A stretch of DNA of 64,000 bases from Coprinellus micaceus. Its lineage: Eukaryota > Basidiomycota > Agaricomycetes > Agaricales > Psathyrellaceae. Positions 24,588 to 35,702 of this stretch are shown in pieces. The DNA lies in contig OX596336.1 of the NCBI GenBank assembly GCA_951394405.1, positions 3,720,001 through 3,784,000 of the forward strand, read 5' to 3'. Below the pieces are notes generated by a model, which searched no databases, was not told the DNA's origin, and saw only the letters and a program-made list of their open reading frames with translations. Within the stretch, counting starts at the first letter, position 1. Each line of letters starts with the position of its first letter. Both the position numbers and the translations under genes were made by a program.

Positions 24588-27500
24588 TCAAGGAGGCGCC
24601 GCAGAGTCCTTCCTCAATCCGAAGCTCATGAATCTCCTGATGTCCGAAAGAACCTGCTTTCCATCTCCAGCCTTGCCCTCATTGATACTGCCCCCTGTCG
24701 ACGGCCCACTCTGCGGTGGAGCTGTCAATCCGGCGAAGATACTACTACTGTCACCGCCTGCAGCAATGCGACTGCCGCCTGGACTCATGAGACCTCCAGT
24801 GATGTGAGACGCAGTGGCAGGTGGGTCCATATCGAGCGATGAAAGGAAGGAGGTGCTTTCCAGATCGGTCTTGGTGCTTGTGATGGAGAGGAAGGAGTCC
24901 AAGAGGTTGTTCTGGACGGACTTCGGGATACCCTTGAGATCGAGGATCTAAGGTACAAAAGGGAGGGATTAGCTAGGCTGAGGAGATGATTAACATGTCA
25001 TGTTTACCTTTTGGAAGTTGCCCATGGAGGCATCTCTAATCACGAAGGTATAGTTGAGGATGAAGCCTTCGGGTGGATCCTAGCCGCCAACCAGTGAGTT
25101 GGGAACGGAGAATGACAGGTGCATGAATAGCCACGGACCTCGGGGGTAACGATAACCTTCAATAGGGCATCCAATTTTGACGTTGCCTTATTCAAAGCAC
25201 GGGTGTACCTACAACCGAACTTCAGCCAGAACACAATCAACGAGCGGTGGGGTAACAAACGTGTTAGTAGTTAGATCATCCCCGGGCATCTTCGCAAGGT
25301 AGGCTTTGATAGTTTGCAAGTCAATGAGGAGCTAACGATACAGCCATCAGAGTCAATGGATATCGAGGCTTAATTAAAGATTAACTCACCTGCTCGGCGC
25401 CTATCTCCTTCAGAGGACGGCTCTTCACAACGGAGTTGGTGAATTTGACAAGAATCAAGCTAGTATCGCGACCTCGTCAATATCACAACAAATGAGAAGC
25501 ATTGACAATCGTGCGCTGAACCCACCTGCAAGCTTTATCGAGGAAGTTGCGTAAATACTTCTTCTGCTCGATCAACGGCTTCATGAGCTTCGCGACCTGC
25601 TCAGCAGACTTCACCAAATCCCCCGTATACGCCGATGGTCCGCTAACTTGGTTGATGGTCGACCAGGAAGTACGAGCAAGCGTGATGAAGGACGTGTCGC
25701 AGGCAACTTCGAGTTCTCTGAGTTGCACGGCTATGGCGGAGGAAATCGCGCTGATGAACACGTCGCGTTCGTTCTGGAAGCTAATCTTTTCCTTGTATTC
25801 GGGGTTGATCTTCTGTTTGATCTTCTCCTCGAGCTGCAGGCGAGATAAATGGGGGGATTCCTTGTATGGGTCAGCGGGACGTACCTCAGTCGCCGTGTTT
25901 TGACAATAGTCGGCAGTGTTGATAATAATACAAGTCTGCTTCAATAGTTCAAGGTCCAGTCGCGTCTCATTAGACCTTCGAATTTGTGTCGGAGGCCTGA
26001 TGGTCGCATCAGCAACTCATTCACGTTGAGTACCAGAGGCAGCCTCACCGCTTGGAGCCCATGGTAAGGACCTCGTCAGCATATATCCTGAGCCACTTCT
26101 TGTGAAGATTCGCTAAATCGTACAAAGGCTGGCCTGTCGAAAGGCTCGCGCACTGGTCCAGGGTCTGGGCGTAGAAATAGAAAAGCTCAGTGGACGAGGG
26201 AAGGACAGCCGACGGCGATGGTTCGTTGTTGTCCTCTTCTTCCTGGTCCATGGATGTACGAGGTGCGGGCGCCGGTCGAAGCGCTTGGCCGTTGCGATGA
26301 GGTGCAAGCATGTCGGTAAGGGCTCTGCAAATGCAATCAGATAATGCGGCGGCGGCGGAAGAGAATCCCACTAACTTGTCTTGAGCGTCAATGAAGATGC
26401 TCATGTGAGGTTCGAAAACCGAGGTGATGGACTGTCCAGGTTGCGAGTGCGTCGTGTCGGTCGCCTTGAGTATATCCTGGAACGGCGTGACCCATTTTCT
26501 CGACATATTCGCCTCGAATTCGAGGGTGATTTGGATGTTCTCGAGCAACGACTTGACAGTCAAAGAGGGTCCAATTTTGGTCAACAGCGTGGTGACATGG
26601 TCTCTGGGTGATCATTAGGCGGGTCGAGCAGCTCAGTATAAGAGTGAACTCACCGCGTAATCTCAGCAAATTTGGCCAGTAAATGCCAGCCGACCTTCCA
26701 TCCCGAAGGGAACACTCTGCCCTGCTCAATATCAAAGCTCGATATCAGCCGCTTGAACCAGGCATATCGCCGTGAAAGGTTGTCCAACTGTCCAGCTTCG
26801 TCATTGGTCCTGAAGATACGACGGTATTCCTTCATCTCCAGAGCTACGAAGCGGTCGACAATGTGATGCTGCACATCAACTCCAAGGACATCTACGACGG
26901 TGCAGGCGTCAGCTATGAGGGCGGGTTTGATTTGGTTGTTGGTGTCTTGCACGAAGCTAGCGCATGTCAGTTGGGGTGAATGCAGAGAAAGAAGGGTACT
27001 CACAAACTGTCAAAGTCCTCCTCGAGTTGATTCCTCAACCTCCCTTGGACGTCATTGATACGCTTCCAAAGTCGAGCAATGCGGGGAACCCCCGTGTAGC
27101 TCTTGAAGGTTGCAGATATTTGCTTCACGGCCTATGCCTATTCAGAAAGAGAGTTACGATCTCTGCGATGCAGTACTCACCCCGAGCTTCTGAGAAACTT
27201 CAGCGTACTTCTTCTCCTTCATCAACTCCTCCAACTGTGTGAGGGCATTGACTGCGCGACGTGTTAGTGACATCTAGACGAAGCTGGCCGGTGATGCACG
27301 CACCCAGCATCTGCAACCTCTTGATAGTCGTCGTGCTGTGAATGAGGTTTCTCTTCACGAGATCCAAGACCTGGATATCCTTCGTTATGTTGCGCACGAC
27401 CGCCTCGGATTCGGTCGCCTTCTCCCGGATACGCGACATTTGTCCTAGGAGATCCTTGAATCAGACATGTTACTCTTCCTAGAGTACGTGAATTAAGGCT

Positions 27501-27857
27501 TGGGGACGTACGGATATCATCTCCTGGATGATACTCATCCGCTCGGGGTCTTGATTGCGCTTCAGCTCGGCTTGAAGAGAGTCAATCTCCTCCTGCAATT
27601 GGTGCTGCGTGTCAGCGAGCTGGGTCTGCACGTCTTGCAAGCTCTCCAACGACGCCTCTGTGTCCTTGTTAGTCCAGTTCAATGGATGAGTTATGGGCTG
27701 TACCATCTGGGAAGAAGCTATTGAGAACATCTACAGCGTCGAATTCTTCAGCCAGTCCGTCGAATGGGTCCTCTTTGATATTCGGCTGCGCTTCAAGAAT
27801 GCGTTGGATGGCCAGGACAGTTTCAGAGGACGCCGAGTCGTATGTATGCCTCTCCAT
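24588..27857 (-). CDS. VPS53: VPS53, GARP tethering complex subunit
   Basis: A multi-exon minus-strand gene starting M-E-R-H-T-Y-D-S-A-S. The order of blocks fits Vps53: D-P-F-D-G-L-A-E-E-F-D-A-V-D-V-L-N-S-F-F-P, a coiled coil with E-A-S-L-E-S-L-Q-D-V, D-L-L-G-Q-M-S-R-I-R-E-K-A, then D-I-Q-V-L-D-L-V-K-R-N-L. Further blocks are K-K-Y-A-E-V-S-Q-K-L, Y-A-W-F-K-R-L-I-S-S-F-D, and W-K-V-G-W-H-L-L-A-K-F. The end is T-S-F-L-S-S-L-D-M-D-P-P with a short disordered tail. GARP tethers endosome-derived vesicles at the trans-Golgi with Vps51, Vps52 and Vps54. Introns are short, and some exon borders in the 25-26.6 kb stretch were not fixed individually. A GGGCGCTTAAT motif lies about 140 bp upstream. Confidence 0.88.
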
Positions 27858-27997
27858 AGGTATTCAAGAAATGTACGGGATACCGCCCATGCGGATGCCA
27901 GAGTTCAAGAGGGTTTGTGGTCGAAACGAGACGAAGTGGTTGATGCTGGAAGCGAGGGGGGTGGCTGTGCCAGAGTTAAATAATTAAATTCGAATTC

Positions 27998-28008
27998 ATT
28001 AAGCGCCC
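27998..28008 (-). promoter_or_regulatory. GGGCGCTTAAT motif upstream of VPS53
   Basis: A near match to the recurring motif, in the same orientation as the gene and about 140 bp from its ATG. It could be chance. Confidence 0.3.
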
Positions 28009-28135
28009 GGTTAAGTCCCCGAGGATAACCCAAGTCCGGGTTTCTCTCTTCTCCCACCATGTTGACCCGAGGGAAGAGCTCGAAAGCCTTTGTACTCTGA
28101 CGATACCAGCCACTATCGGCACGCACATAGTCATC

Positions 28136-28758
28136 ATGGCACCCTCCACAAACTCAGGGGGTGACAACCGCGGAAAGTCTCATCAAGTGCCAGTTCAAAT
28201 GTACGATGGACATCCGACGTACTCTTGTGCGAAATGCTCTGCAGTTATAGTTTGTGGCCCCACCATAACGAAACGGAAGCTTGTGATTAATTGATATGCT
28301 ACAGGCACTTCAAGATGAACTCATTAGCAAGGCGTTCTCGGGTAGAGACGGACGTGGATTGTAGGTCCGGGCAACCAGTCACCAAAGTGGTTATTGAAGG
28401 AACGTACCCAGTCTCATGCAGTCTGCTGTCAATGTGAAACTCGGGAAACGAGAAGACCGGTCTCTCATGTTCGTCTCTGGTGTTATAACTTGTGTAGGCC
28501 CGCTAACCCACTAGGGTTCGTTCAAACTTCGCAGGACCGGGGTCCATACCGTTGCGGATGCCTTCTGCGTTGGTTGCGACGAGCGTATTGGGTGGTATTA
28601 CCACAAGGCTGCCGACCCTTCCCAGAAGTATAAAGAATGTAAGCAAATTACAAACATTCACCATCTCCGGACCCGCTGACATTTTCAAACACGAAGCTAA
28701 GTATCTTCTAGAAAGGGAGAAGATAATCAAGGAGAACAACTGGACTCTGGACGAATGA
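28136..28758 (+). CDS. Yippee-like zinc-binding protein
   Basis: Model join(28136..28249,28305..28360,28412..28468,28535..28638,28697..28758) encodes 130 residues. No single frame shows the gene because all five exons are short (56-114 nt). The spliced product has the full Yippee signature. First comes T-Y-S-C-A-K-C, then A-L-Q-D-E-L-I-S-K-A-F-S-G-R-D-G-R and S-A-V-N-V-K-L-G-K-R-E-D-R-S-L-M-T-G-V-H-T-V-A-D. The second Cys pair is in C-V-G-C-D-E-R-I-G-W-Y-Y, followed by P-S-Q-K-Y-K-E-S-K-Y-L-L-E-R-E-K-I. Two CxxC pairs bind one zinc in this fold, which is shared with Mis18 and cereblon. Yippee proteins are conserved nuclear or centrosomal proteins; GID-complex-associated relatives are known. 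The exact role here is unknown. Confidence 0.92.
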
Positions 28759-30291
28759 GGTCTCTACGGACAAGGGCCTGGCTTGATCGATTGGAAGTAA
28801 TTTGATATGCCATAGCGCTCACCAATCCATTCCTCGAGCTACCATAGCAGCCCAGCCCAGCCAATGGCGGTAATCCCAGCTGCCAATGAAAATGTTACAT
28901 CCACGACGCTCTGGACCCACTGCACGAGCAACCGCTACCGTCGATAATTAAGTACCGCCCTTTATCTTCCAGAGCGTGGAGCGTGGGGAACGCCCGCTCT
29001 CATTGAAACCACCCACTCTCGGCTCTAGTCCCTCCCCAGTGTCTTCGTGCCCACCCTTTAAATGGAGGCCGCGGCCAAGTTGTGCCATCAATGGCTGCCA
29101 TAGAACTTCCGGGACGTCCAGGCGACGCCATCCTCGCCTTCTTCCAACAGCAGACCCAGGAGCTACCCATTCGCCCGTCGGTAGATTACAAGCCTCACGC
29201 CTTTCGAGTGAGCCTTGCGATAACCCGCTCACCTAACCGGAGACTTTGCATCAGCAAACTTCATACACGCGAGCCACCGTAGCCGGTGCTACATTTGCGA
29301 ACCCCACGGGTGGACTAAGGGCTACCTGAGGGGCTGCAGTAGGAGCACGTTGAGCCCATGCTTAATATGTTCAATTCAGCCACTTTTTCACGTGCGTCAA
29401 CAATGCCTCCCTTCGTTGACCTCATCCGAACCTCTGCCCGATGCTATTGCCCCCATAGCGGACTGAGGGCGAGTAGGGGGCCATTCTGCAAAATAACTGC
29501 CGTTGATATGGTCTGGACGACCGCAAATCAATCATTCGCTCGGTAAGCTCCGGGATTGGGCATTCAAATAGGCGCCCTTCACCCCCGGCAAGGACACAGA
29601 TGCCCATCCGGGCCTCGTCTGCCGAAAGACCCACGGTATGCTATGGACGAGATCCATTTCAACCTTGTGTGCCACTGCTACAGTTTTCGGTTTAGCTCGT
29701 GCATTTTCCTTCGCTGCGGGGGAGCGGTGGGGAATGCCGCGCACCCGCGCTAATTGGAACGCGCGCACGCCCCCCGGTACTCCACGCAACCTCGCTCATC
29801 TGACACACTATCGTGCCCGCTTTCTAAGCGGACGTCGCTGCTCAAACCGCCAAGGGCTGTCACAGATTTTCCGAAGGCTCAGCTGACCCACTCGTCCTCC
29901 AGTGGGAGGAGGTAACGACAGACACCGAAGCTATCGTACGAATACCCGCTGCCCGGGTGCGTTCCTCGAAGGGCAACGACTTTTGTCTTGCGAATGGCGG
30001 CCATTCAGACTGGCGCACGCGGAAGCTACTTCTTATACAATATCAGTAGCCGTGCGAGTTCCTTTACGGCCCTTCGAGCTCAGCTGCAAACCTTGCAGAT
30101 GGTTCTGGGGTCATCTCAGTGGATCCAGCACGGGTAGGCCACCCTTCAGAAGCCCTTGGGTCCTTGCCCTTTGGGTGGAGTGGCGTTCGAAGCACCATCC
30201 TGAATGGTATAAAATAGAGTAACATCAAGCTGGTAAAACTCAGCGCCGCAAGAGAACGAAGCTCCCACAAGAAGCGGTTACGCGGACAAAC
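28759..30291. other. Intergenic region
   Basis: About 1.5 kb with no supportable gene; open frames on both strands are short and mutually overlapping. It holds one inverted recurring motif (CAAATAGGCGCCC, 29565-29577), and the last part is presumably the cutinase promoter. Confidence 0.5.
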
Positions 30292-31034
30292 ATGCCTTCT
30301 ATCGTCGCCCTCCTCACCTTGGCCCTCACCCTTGGCTCCACTCTCGCCGCCCCCGTCCCCGGTGCTGGCGGGATCGAGGCCCGCCAGTCGTCCTGCCCCG
30401 ACGTTCAGGTCTACTTCGCCCGAGGTACCACGGAGACGCCGACTTTGGGGACGGTTGTTGGGCCTCCCTTCTCCGCGGCGCTGTCGTCGCAGCTCTCTGG
30501 GAAGACCCTGAGCTTCGAGGGTATCGCATACCCAGCGACAATCGCAGGGTACCTCTCAGGGGGCGATGCGGGAGGTGCCACCACCATGGCAAATGCCGTC
30601 ACTTCGAAGGCTAACTCGTGCCCTAACACAAAGATCGTCATCTCCGGATATAGGTCAGTTCAATCTTTGCTTCACCTGCAATTCCTCGACCATCTAACCT
30701 CGCCATTAGCCAAGGTGCCCAGGTTACCCACCTCGCTGCGAGGAAGCTCTCGACCACCGTCCAGAACCGCGTGGTCGCGGTCGTCACTTTTGGTGACCCG
30801 TACAAGAACGCCGCTCTTCCAGGGGTCCTCGAGAGTCGCAGGAAGACCTTCTGCAACTCGGGGGACCTCATTTGCACTGGATCGCCTATCGTCCTGGCTC
30901 CCCACTTCACCTATGGATCGGTATGTCGCCTACGGGCTGTTGACGATAGCGTTGGGACGTGACTGACATCGGCTGTATTGGCATTTAAACAGGATACACC
31001 TGCTGCTGCTGAGTTTGTGAAGGCGCGTGTCTGA
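30292..31034 (+). CDS. Cutinase (secreted alpha/beta-hydrolase)
   Basis: Model join(30292..30653,30710..30920,30993..31034) encodes 204 residues. A signal peptide occupies about residues 1-19 (M-P-S-I-V-A-L-L-T-L...L-A-A-P), perhaps followed by a short propeptide to G-I-E-A-R-Q. The hallmarks are V-Y-F-A-R-G-T-T-E, the nucleophile elbow G-Y-S-Q-G-A-Q (the first intron splits the Ser codon), the Asp in G-D-L-I-C-T-G and the catalytic His in A-P-H-F-T-Y-G. Cysteines at S-C-P-D, S-C-P-N, F-C-N and I-C-T fit two disulphides. Length is typical. Cutinases hydrolyse plant cutin polyester outside the cell; fungal relatives can also cleave other esters. This suggests a plant-associated or litter-degrading lifestyle. 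Confidence 0.93.
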
Positions 31035-31974
31035 GGACCCTGTCCCAGGTGCAGAATGAAAGGAAGCATGAAGGGATCCTCTAAGGCTGGGCGCTCGAGA
31101 GTCACAACCAATCCTGCTGCCAGTCAGAAATTTTCCGATTGAACTATTTATAAATATATCGTGTCAGTGGTCTCGTGCGGGGAGGAACAATGAAATTGCT
31201 GCAAAACATGCAGTGTGCACTTTACCAGGCGTCGGCGTAGCCCCCGATGAGGTACAAAAATTGGGGAAAAGGTAACTGAAGTCAAAGGCAATTCTTATCA
31301 TTACGAGGTGAAGGTGAAGGCCTGCAATTCTCAAGATAGCTCGGTAATTTCCGAGGGTAGGGTTGACCCGTCAAATAGGCGCCCGTAATCCCCGGATAGG
31401 GGCTTTCGGGGGGGAAGTCTCCTGCGGGCACGCCACACAGCCCCGCTGCGCAGATGTCATGGTCGCGAGAAGTCGAAGTGTACCCTTCCTTCGAATTCCG
31501 AATTCAAGGGAATCCTACTGACCTCGCCCAGGGCTCACACCTCTTGCTGATACCCATCTCCCAAGCCAATGATCGACCACAACCTGCATCGCCTTCATTG
31601 CTCACAGTCGTAGACATATCTGCAAAACGCCTCTGCTACTGAGCCTACCCACAACCTTATCCGCCAAAGAGGAAGGAAGCTAACCACGCCCAGACCCGAG
31701 GTTCCTTTTGGAAGACCGAATGCACAGCATCCCGTGTCACACACCCCGCGCGGGCCTATCTATAGACGCGATAATTGCTTCAGGGAATCAGGAACGTGAT
31801 GAGTCTACAGCCTTTTGCCAAGTCGGTACTGACACGGGATAAGCGCGCGTCGGAGGTTCTCCCTTCATAAAGGGGCGTTGACAGCACGCAGAGCATCACG
31901 ACTGCTTTCTTCCCTCCCCCCTTGACCTTGAGGCTGCTTCGTCACCAAGAGCTGCGTCGCGTCCACCGTCCGCA
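31035..31974. other. Intergenic region between cutinase and receptor genes
   Basis: No gene is seen. An inverted recurring motif (CAAATAGGCGCCC) lies at 31372-31384. Confidence 0.5.
31372..31384 (-). promoter_or_regulatory. GGGCGCCTATTTG motif upstream of the receptor gene
   Basis: The exact reverse complement of the 13 bases at 10111 and 45418, about 590 bp before the receptor start. Role unknown. Confidence 0.35.
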
Positions 31975-33729
31975 ATGTCGTCCGAACTGTGTACCGGGTT
32001 TAACTTCGATGAGAGGTTGGGGATGTATCTCGTGCTGCAGTCTTCGTGGTACGTCGCGTGCGCACTCTTGCAGACCGGCGCTTTGAAACTGACTCGCGAC
32101 GTAGTCTATCTGCAGCGGCTGTACTCATCCTGCTTGGATACGCCTTCGTGAGTCTGGCCCATCCATGGCACGCGGGCCGCTTGAGCTAACAGGACTCGCC
32201 GCCCCTCTTGACAGGCTCGATGGCTGAAGAGACGAGGGAAGAAGGACGTCTACACCGACGCGAGTGGGTCATCGCTATTCAGGAACCTCATGGTAGCGGA
32301 CCTGCTACAGGCCGCTGGATCGCTTCCTATCGCTCAATGGATGAGAGACGGGGTGAGTTCGGTGTACCACAGCTGGAAACCCTTGGATCTGACGACCCCT
32401 TCCCATCCAGCACATTACGGCGGGACCGACCTGCACGGCGCAGGCAGTGTTGAAGCAAATCGGTATTAACGGGGTGGCGTTGTCGTGAGTGCCCACGAAA
32501 CTCTCTTCGATTGTCGCGGGTTTCCTGACCGACGTGGTTTTCATTTCATCGACTGTTCTCCATCGCAACGACAGATCCCTTGTACGTTCTATTGTTCCTG
32601 TGTTCGTTCAGGCTCAGTAACTAACCATCTCTTTGCAACTAGTTTATCGGTTTACATACGTTCTCCGTCCTGATCCTGGGGTGGAGACTGCACCGACACG
32701 CATCCAAGATTGGAGTGCTCGTCGTATGGGTTTTCACTGCTTTGGTGGTCGGCATCCCGAATGCCGTCCACAGGAACGAGGTCTACTATGGCTTCGGTTC
32801 AGATGACTACTGTGAGTCTGCTGAGCAACCTTAATCTTCTCCTCCGTTGCTTACAGTTCGTGATATAGGGTGCTGGATCACAGTCGACTTCAAGGTCGCT
32901 CAGATTATGTCCGAGTATGTCTGGGTCTGGTCCGCTGCATTCATCATGGCCATTTTATATGGTATCATGTTTTTGCATTTGAGCGGCTTCATCATAATCG
33001 ATGAGGATGGGTGGCACTGGGCTGGAAGGACTCGCGTCAGGCCCGACCTTGCAACGGAAGATGATGCTATCGAAATCGAGAGGAACATGGCCAAGAACCT
33101 CATTTTGTATGTCCCTTTCTTTCCCCTTCACCACCCACACTTCTAATGAGTATCGTACTTGCCTTTCTAGCTACCCCATCGTCTACATCATCTGCGTCTT
33201 CCCCAACAGCCTCTCTCGCTGGCTCCGATTCAGTGGAACCCACGTCCCCTTCCAATTCACCTTGTTCGCTAACAGTTTGTTCGCATTTTCAGGTTTATTT
33301 AATGTTATCCTCTTCTTCTCCACCCGTAAAGACTTCGCCGTCGGCGCCTCACCAGGATCTGCAGTTGTCACCGCCCTACCCCCAGGCAACAGCGCCGACG
33401 ACCTCCCCCACACTCCCCACACCAAAGATGCTAGTGCACTCTCAAGCAGCTATGATCCCTATGCTGGTGGCGAGCTTGTCGAGCTAAATATGCGGCACCA
33501 GCACAGCAAGGAGAGCTCGTACCACCTCGCCTCGGGCGGCCAGGGCAGGCAGGGAATCACAGGGAACGTGCTGCACCAGTCGCCACCAACGAGGCTTATG
33601 TCGTTAGGCCAGTCGACAGCTGCTCACACGGAGGGTACGACCGGGCTCATCGTCACGACTCCGCAAAGAGGTCAAAGGGGGTCGTATCGTAGCGACGACG
33701 ACGAGGACTACGGGATGTTGCCTAATTGA
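31975..33729 (+). CDS. Seven-transmembrane G-protein-coupled receptor (Git3/cAMP-receptor-like)
   Basis: A multi-exon plus-strand gene. The recognisable order is a first helix A-A-V-L-I-L-L-G-Y-A-F, R-W-L-K-R-R-G-K-K, N-L-M-V-A-D-L-L-Q-A-A-G-S, then C-T-A-Q-A-V-L-K-Q-I-G. Next come S-S-L-F-I-G-L-H-T-F-S-V-L-I-L-G-W, V-V-W-V-F-T-A-L-V-V-G-I-P, D-D-Y-W-C-W-I, and Y-V-W-V-W-S-A-A-F-I-M-A. Helix 6 is Y-P-I-V-Y-I-I-C-V-F-P-N-S-L-S-R-W and helix 7 F-A-N-S-L-F-A-F-S-G-L-F-N-V-I-L-F-F. A Ser/His-rich cytoplasmic tail ends D-Y-G-M-L-P-N. One exon is only 7 nt (32575..32581). Splicing of the first exon is unresolved in phase, so the N-terminus is uncertain. A plasma-membrane nutrient or signal receptor acting through G-alpha and cAMP is likely from the family; the ligand is unknown. 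Confidence 0.82.
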
Positions 33730-34651
33730 TTGTATGAAACATTTTGGATGGACACTTGCCAGGGAGGATGCTTTGTGGCTTCGAGACTCGAGAGGAAGAG
33801 ATGGACCCACGTACTTACATACTCTATACCTGTCCCCTACGTAATGTAAACATATTATTTTATGTGCTTCTTGGAAGGATGGCCCACCGACCGAATTGAA
33901 CCGTGCTTTTTGACTCGCGCGCGTCTTGGGGTGCCCCACTGCAACGCGACAAAGGGGGTCTACACGAACCTGACAATATAAATGTTGGCTCTACGCCACG
34001 CCAGGCGCTCCAGAGCGTGGACCTAGCCACGAGAGCCACCCTACCAGGGGGCATCAGCATAGTGGCACCATACCTGAGGTGGCATCGCCGGTCAACGAAA
34101 TTCGAGGGACAAGGCGCGGGCGTCGGACTGACACCTCTGGTATACGATCGCGCGGTTCTGGTCGGCGTTGACGCTAATGCGACAGGACGTTTCAGGGAGA
34201 TAGACGGCCGCGCTGGGGGGTGTACCGAGGACGTCGCGTCTTCACTGGCATATTCATGTGGTAAGGACCCGGGGGCGAAGAACGGGCACCCCATGATTGA
34301 AATCTGTAATGTAGATCATCATCAATGCTCACAGCAATAGCAATGCACCCTCGTCATGAATGGCGGGCGCACCACCCTATCTCAGCCTATCCCCTCTGCC
34401 ACTAGTTGGTTCCTTCATCTGGTGATCCTGATCACGAAGCGAAACCTTGCTTTGACGCATAGAAGCGCCGCCGAAGCACCACGACGCGTCGAGGTTGGGG
34501 TGTAGCACATACAACAAGGTTTTCGCGTTGCGTTTTACAAAAGTGGTACAAGATATAAAGCACACACTCTGCGAGGGGGTCAACGTAGGGAGAAAAGCGA
34601 GGGGATGGTCACGTACACGTCATACATCGGCGAAGAAACTCGGCGTTACAG
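33730..34651. other. Intergenic region between convergent genes
   Basis: Probable 3' untranslated regions of the receptor and of the Chz1-like gene. Open frames at 33860-34340 are paired sense and antisense with no family match. Confidence 0.5.
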
Positions 34652-35110
34652 TTAGTTCATTTCCTCATCCTCGTCCTCGTCGGCCTCGCTTCCGGTGAGA
34701 CCAGCCTTTGCCAAAGCCTCCTTGGAGGTGTAGTCGACGCGCACGCCACGGGTACGACGACCAGAGATAATGACCGTAGGGTCGATTACGTCCTAGAAAT
34801 GGGGCCATAGATGTTAGAAAGGATGCGATGCGTCGTGAAAAGTAGGTGCTGACCTCCTCCTCATCGTCCTCTTCCATCTCGTTGTCTTCCTCCTCCTCCT
34901 CCTCTTCATCGTCCTCCTCTTCTTCCTCTTCCTCCTCCTCCATGGACTCGTCGACGGGCGCGGCCCTCTCCTTGCCCTTTCCGGATGGCGAGGTAACACC
35001 GCCCTGGGCGCCAGCAGGCCTTTTCGACGCGTTTATTGTCAGAAATCGGCGCCTTGAAGGGATTCCTGGGGGACGTACTGGTTCTGGGTGTGGTCAGTGA
35101 TGTTGGACAT
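34652..35110 (-). CDS. Chz1-type histone chaperone
   Basis: Model join(34652..34792,34854..35019,35079..35110) on the minus strand encodes 112 residues. A short N-terminus (M-S-N-I-T-D-H-T-Q-N-Q) and a linker with K-G-K-E-R lead into a very acidic Glu/Asp run (a GAG/GAA triplet repeat at about 34856-34943). The CHZ signature follows: D-P-T-V-I-I-S-G-R-R-T-R-G-V-R-V-D-Y-T-S-K-E-A-L, and the tail is acidic. Chz1 family proteins bind H2A.Z-H2B dimers and help deliver them to the SWR1 remodeller in the nucleus. Length and layout fit small fungal members. The triplet repeat may vary in length between strains. Confidence 0.9.
34856..34943 (-). repeat. GAG/GAA triplet repeat coding for an acidic run
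   Basis: Imperfect trinucleotide repeat inside the second exon of the Chz1-like gene, encoding about 27 mostly Glu/Asp residues. Likely prone to length change. Confidence 0.8.
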
Positions 35111-35702
35111 GGTGAGAGTGGTTGTGGTTCAAAACGCGAAGAATGTTGGTTGTGATTTGTTTATTGCCACCCCGCGTTTGTTTGGCCGTAGGGGTGGTGG
35201 GAAAACGTGACCGGCCTCTTTCAAGTCGCTTCTTCATCCGAATCGTCATGAATACACTGGGTAAGTACGTCCATCGTCTGGAGGTCGTGGTCAGAGACAA
35301 AGGGTCTTATATTCATTTTCAAAATTGAATAGATTGGGCTTATCTTTGCGACTAGCAGCGCCGTGATTACCCCGAGGCAGACCATTATCACGCACCAACC
35401 TTCTACGCTGAGGTCTGGCCGGAGATCCCTGGCAGCGGGGATAGAAGGGGTCTACAGTATCCGATTTTCCATCGTTCTGGCGAACAGCATCGCTATTCTT
35501 GGGATGGTTTCGAGAGAAGCCAGTCCATGATGGAGCGCATTGTTGAGCGGTGCCCAAGCCCCCTCTCCATCAATCCGGTCTTATGGTCCTGCTGATCTGG
35601 AATACTTACCTCAGCACTACACCCATATCGGTCTTCCATATTCCCCTACGTGCTCTTTCACCTGCGATCCCACCTCCTGGGACACCCTTCCTCGCCGCCG
35701 AG
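35111..35702. other. Intergenic region between divergent genes
   Basis: Shared 5' region of the Chz1-like gene and the plus-strand DUF6593-like gene. An open frame from 35550 begins with GTG and may be untranslated leader or part of an unrecognised first exon. Confidence 0.45.
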
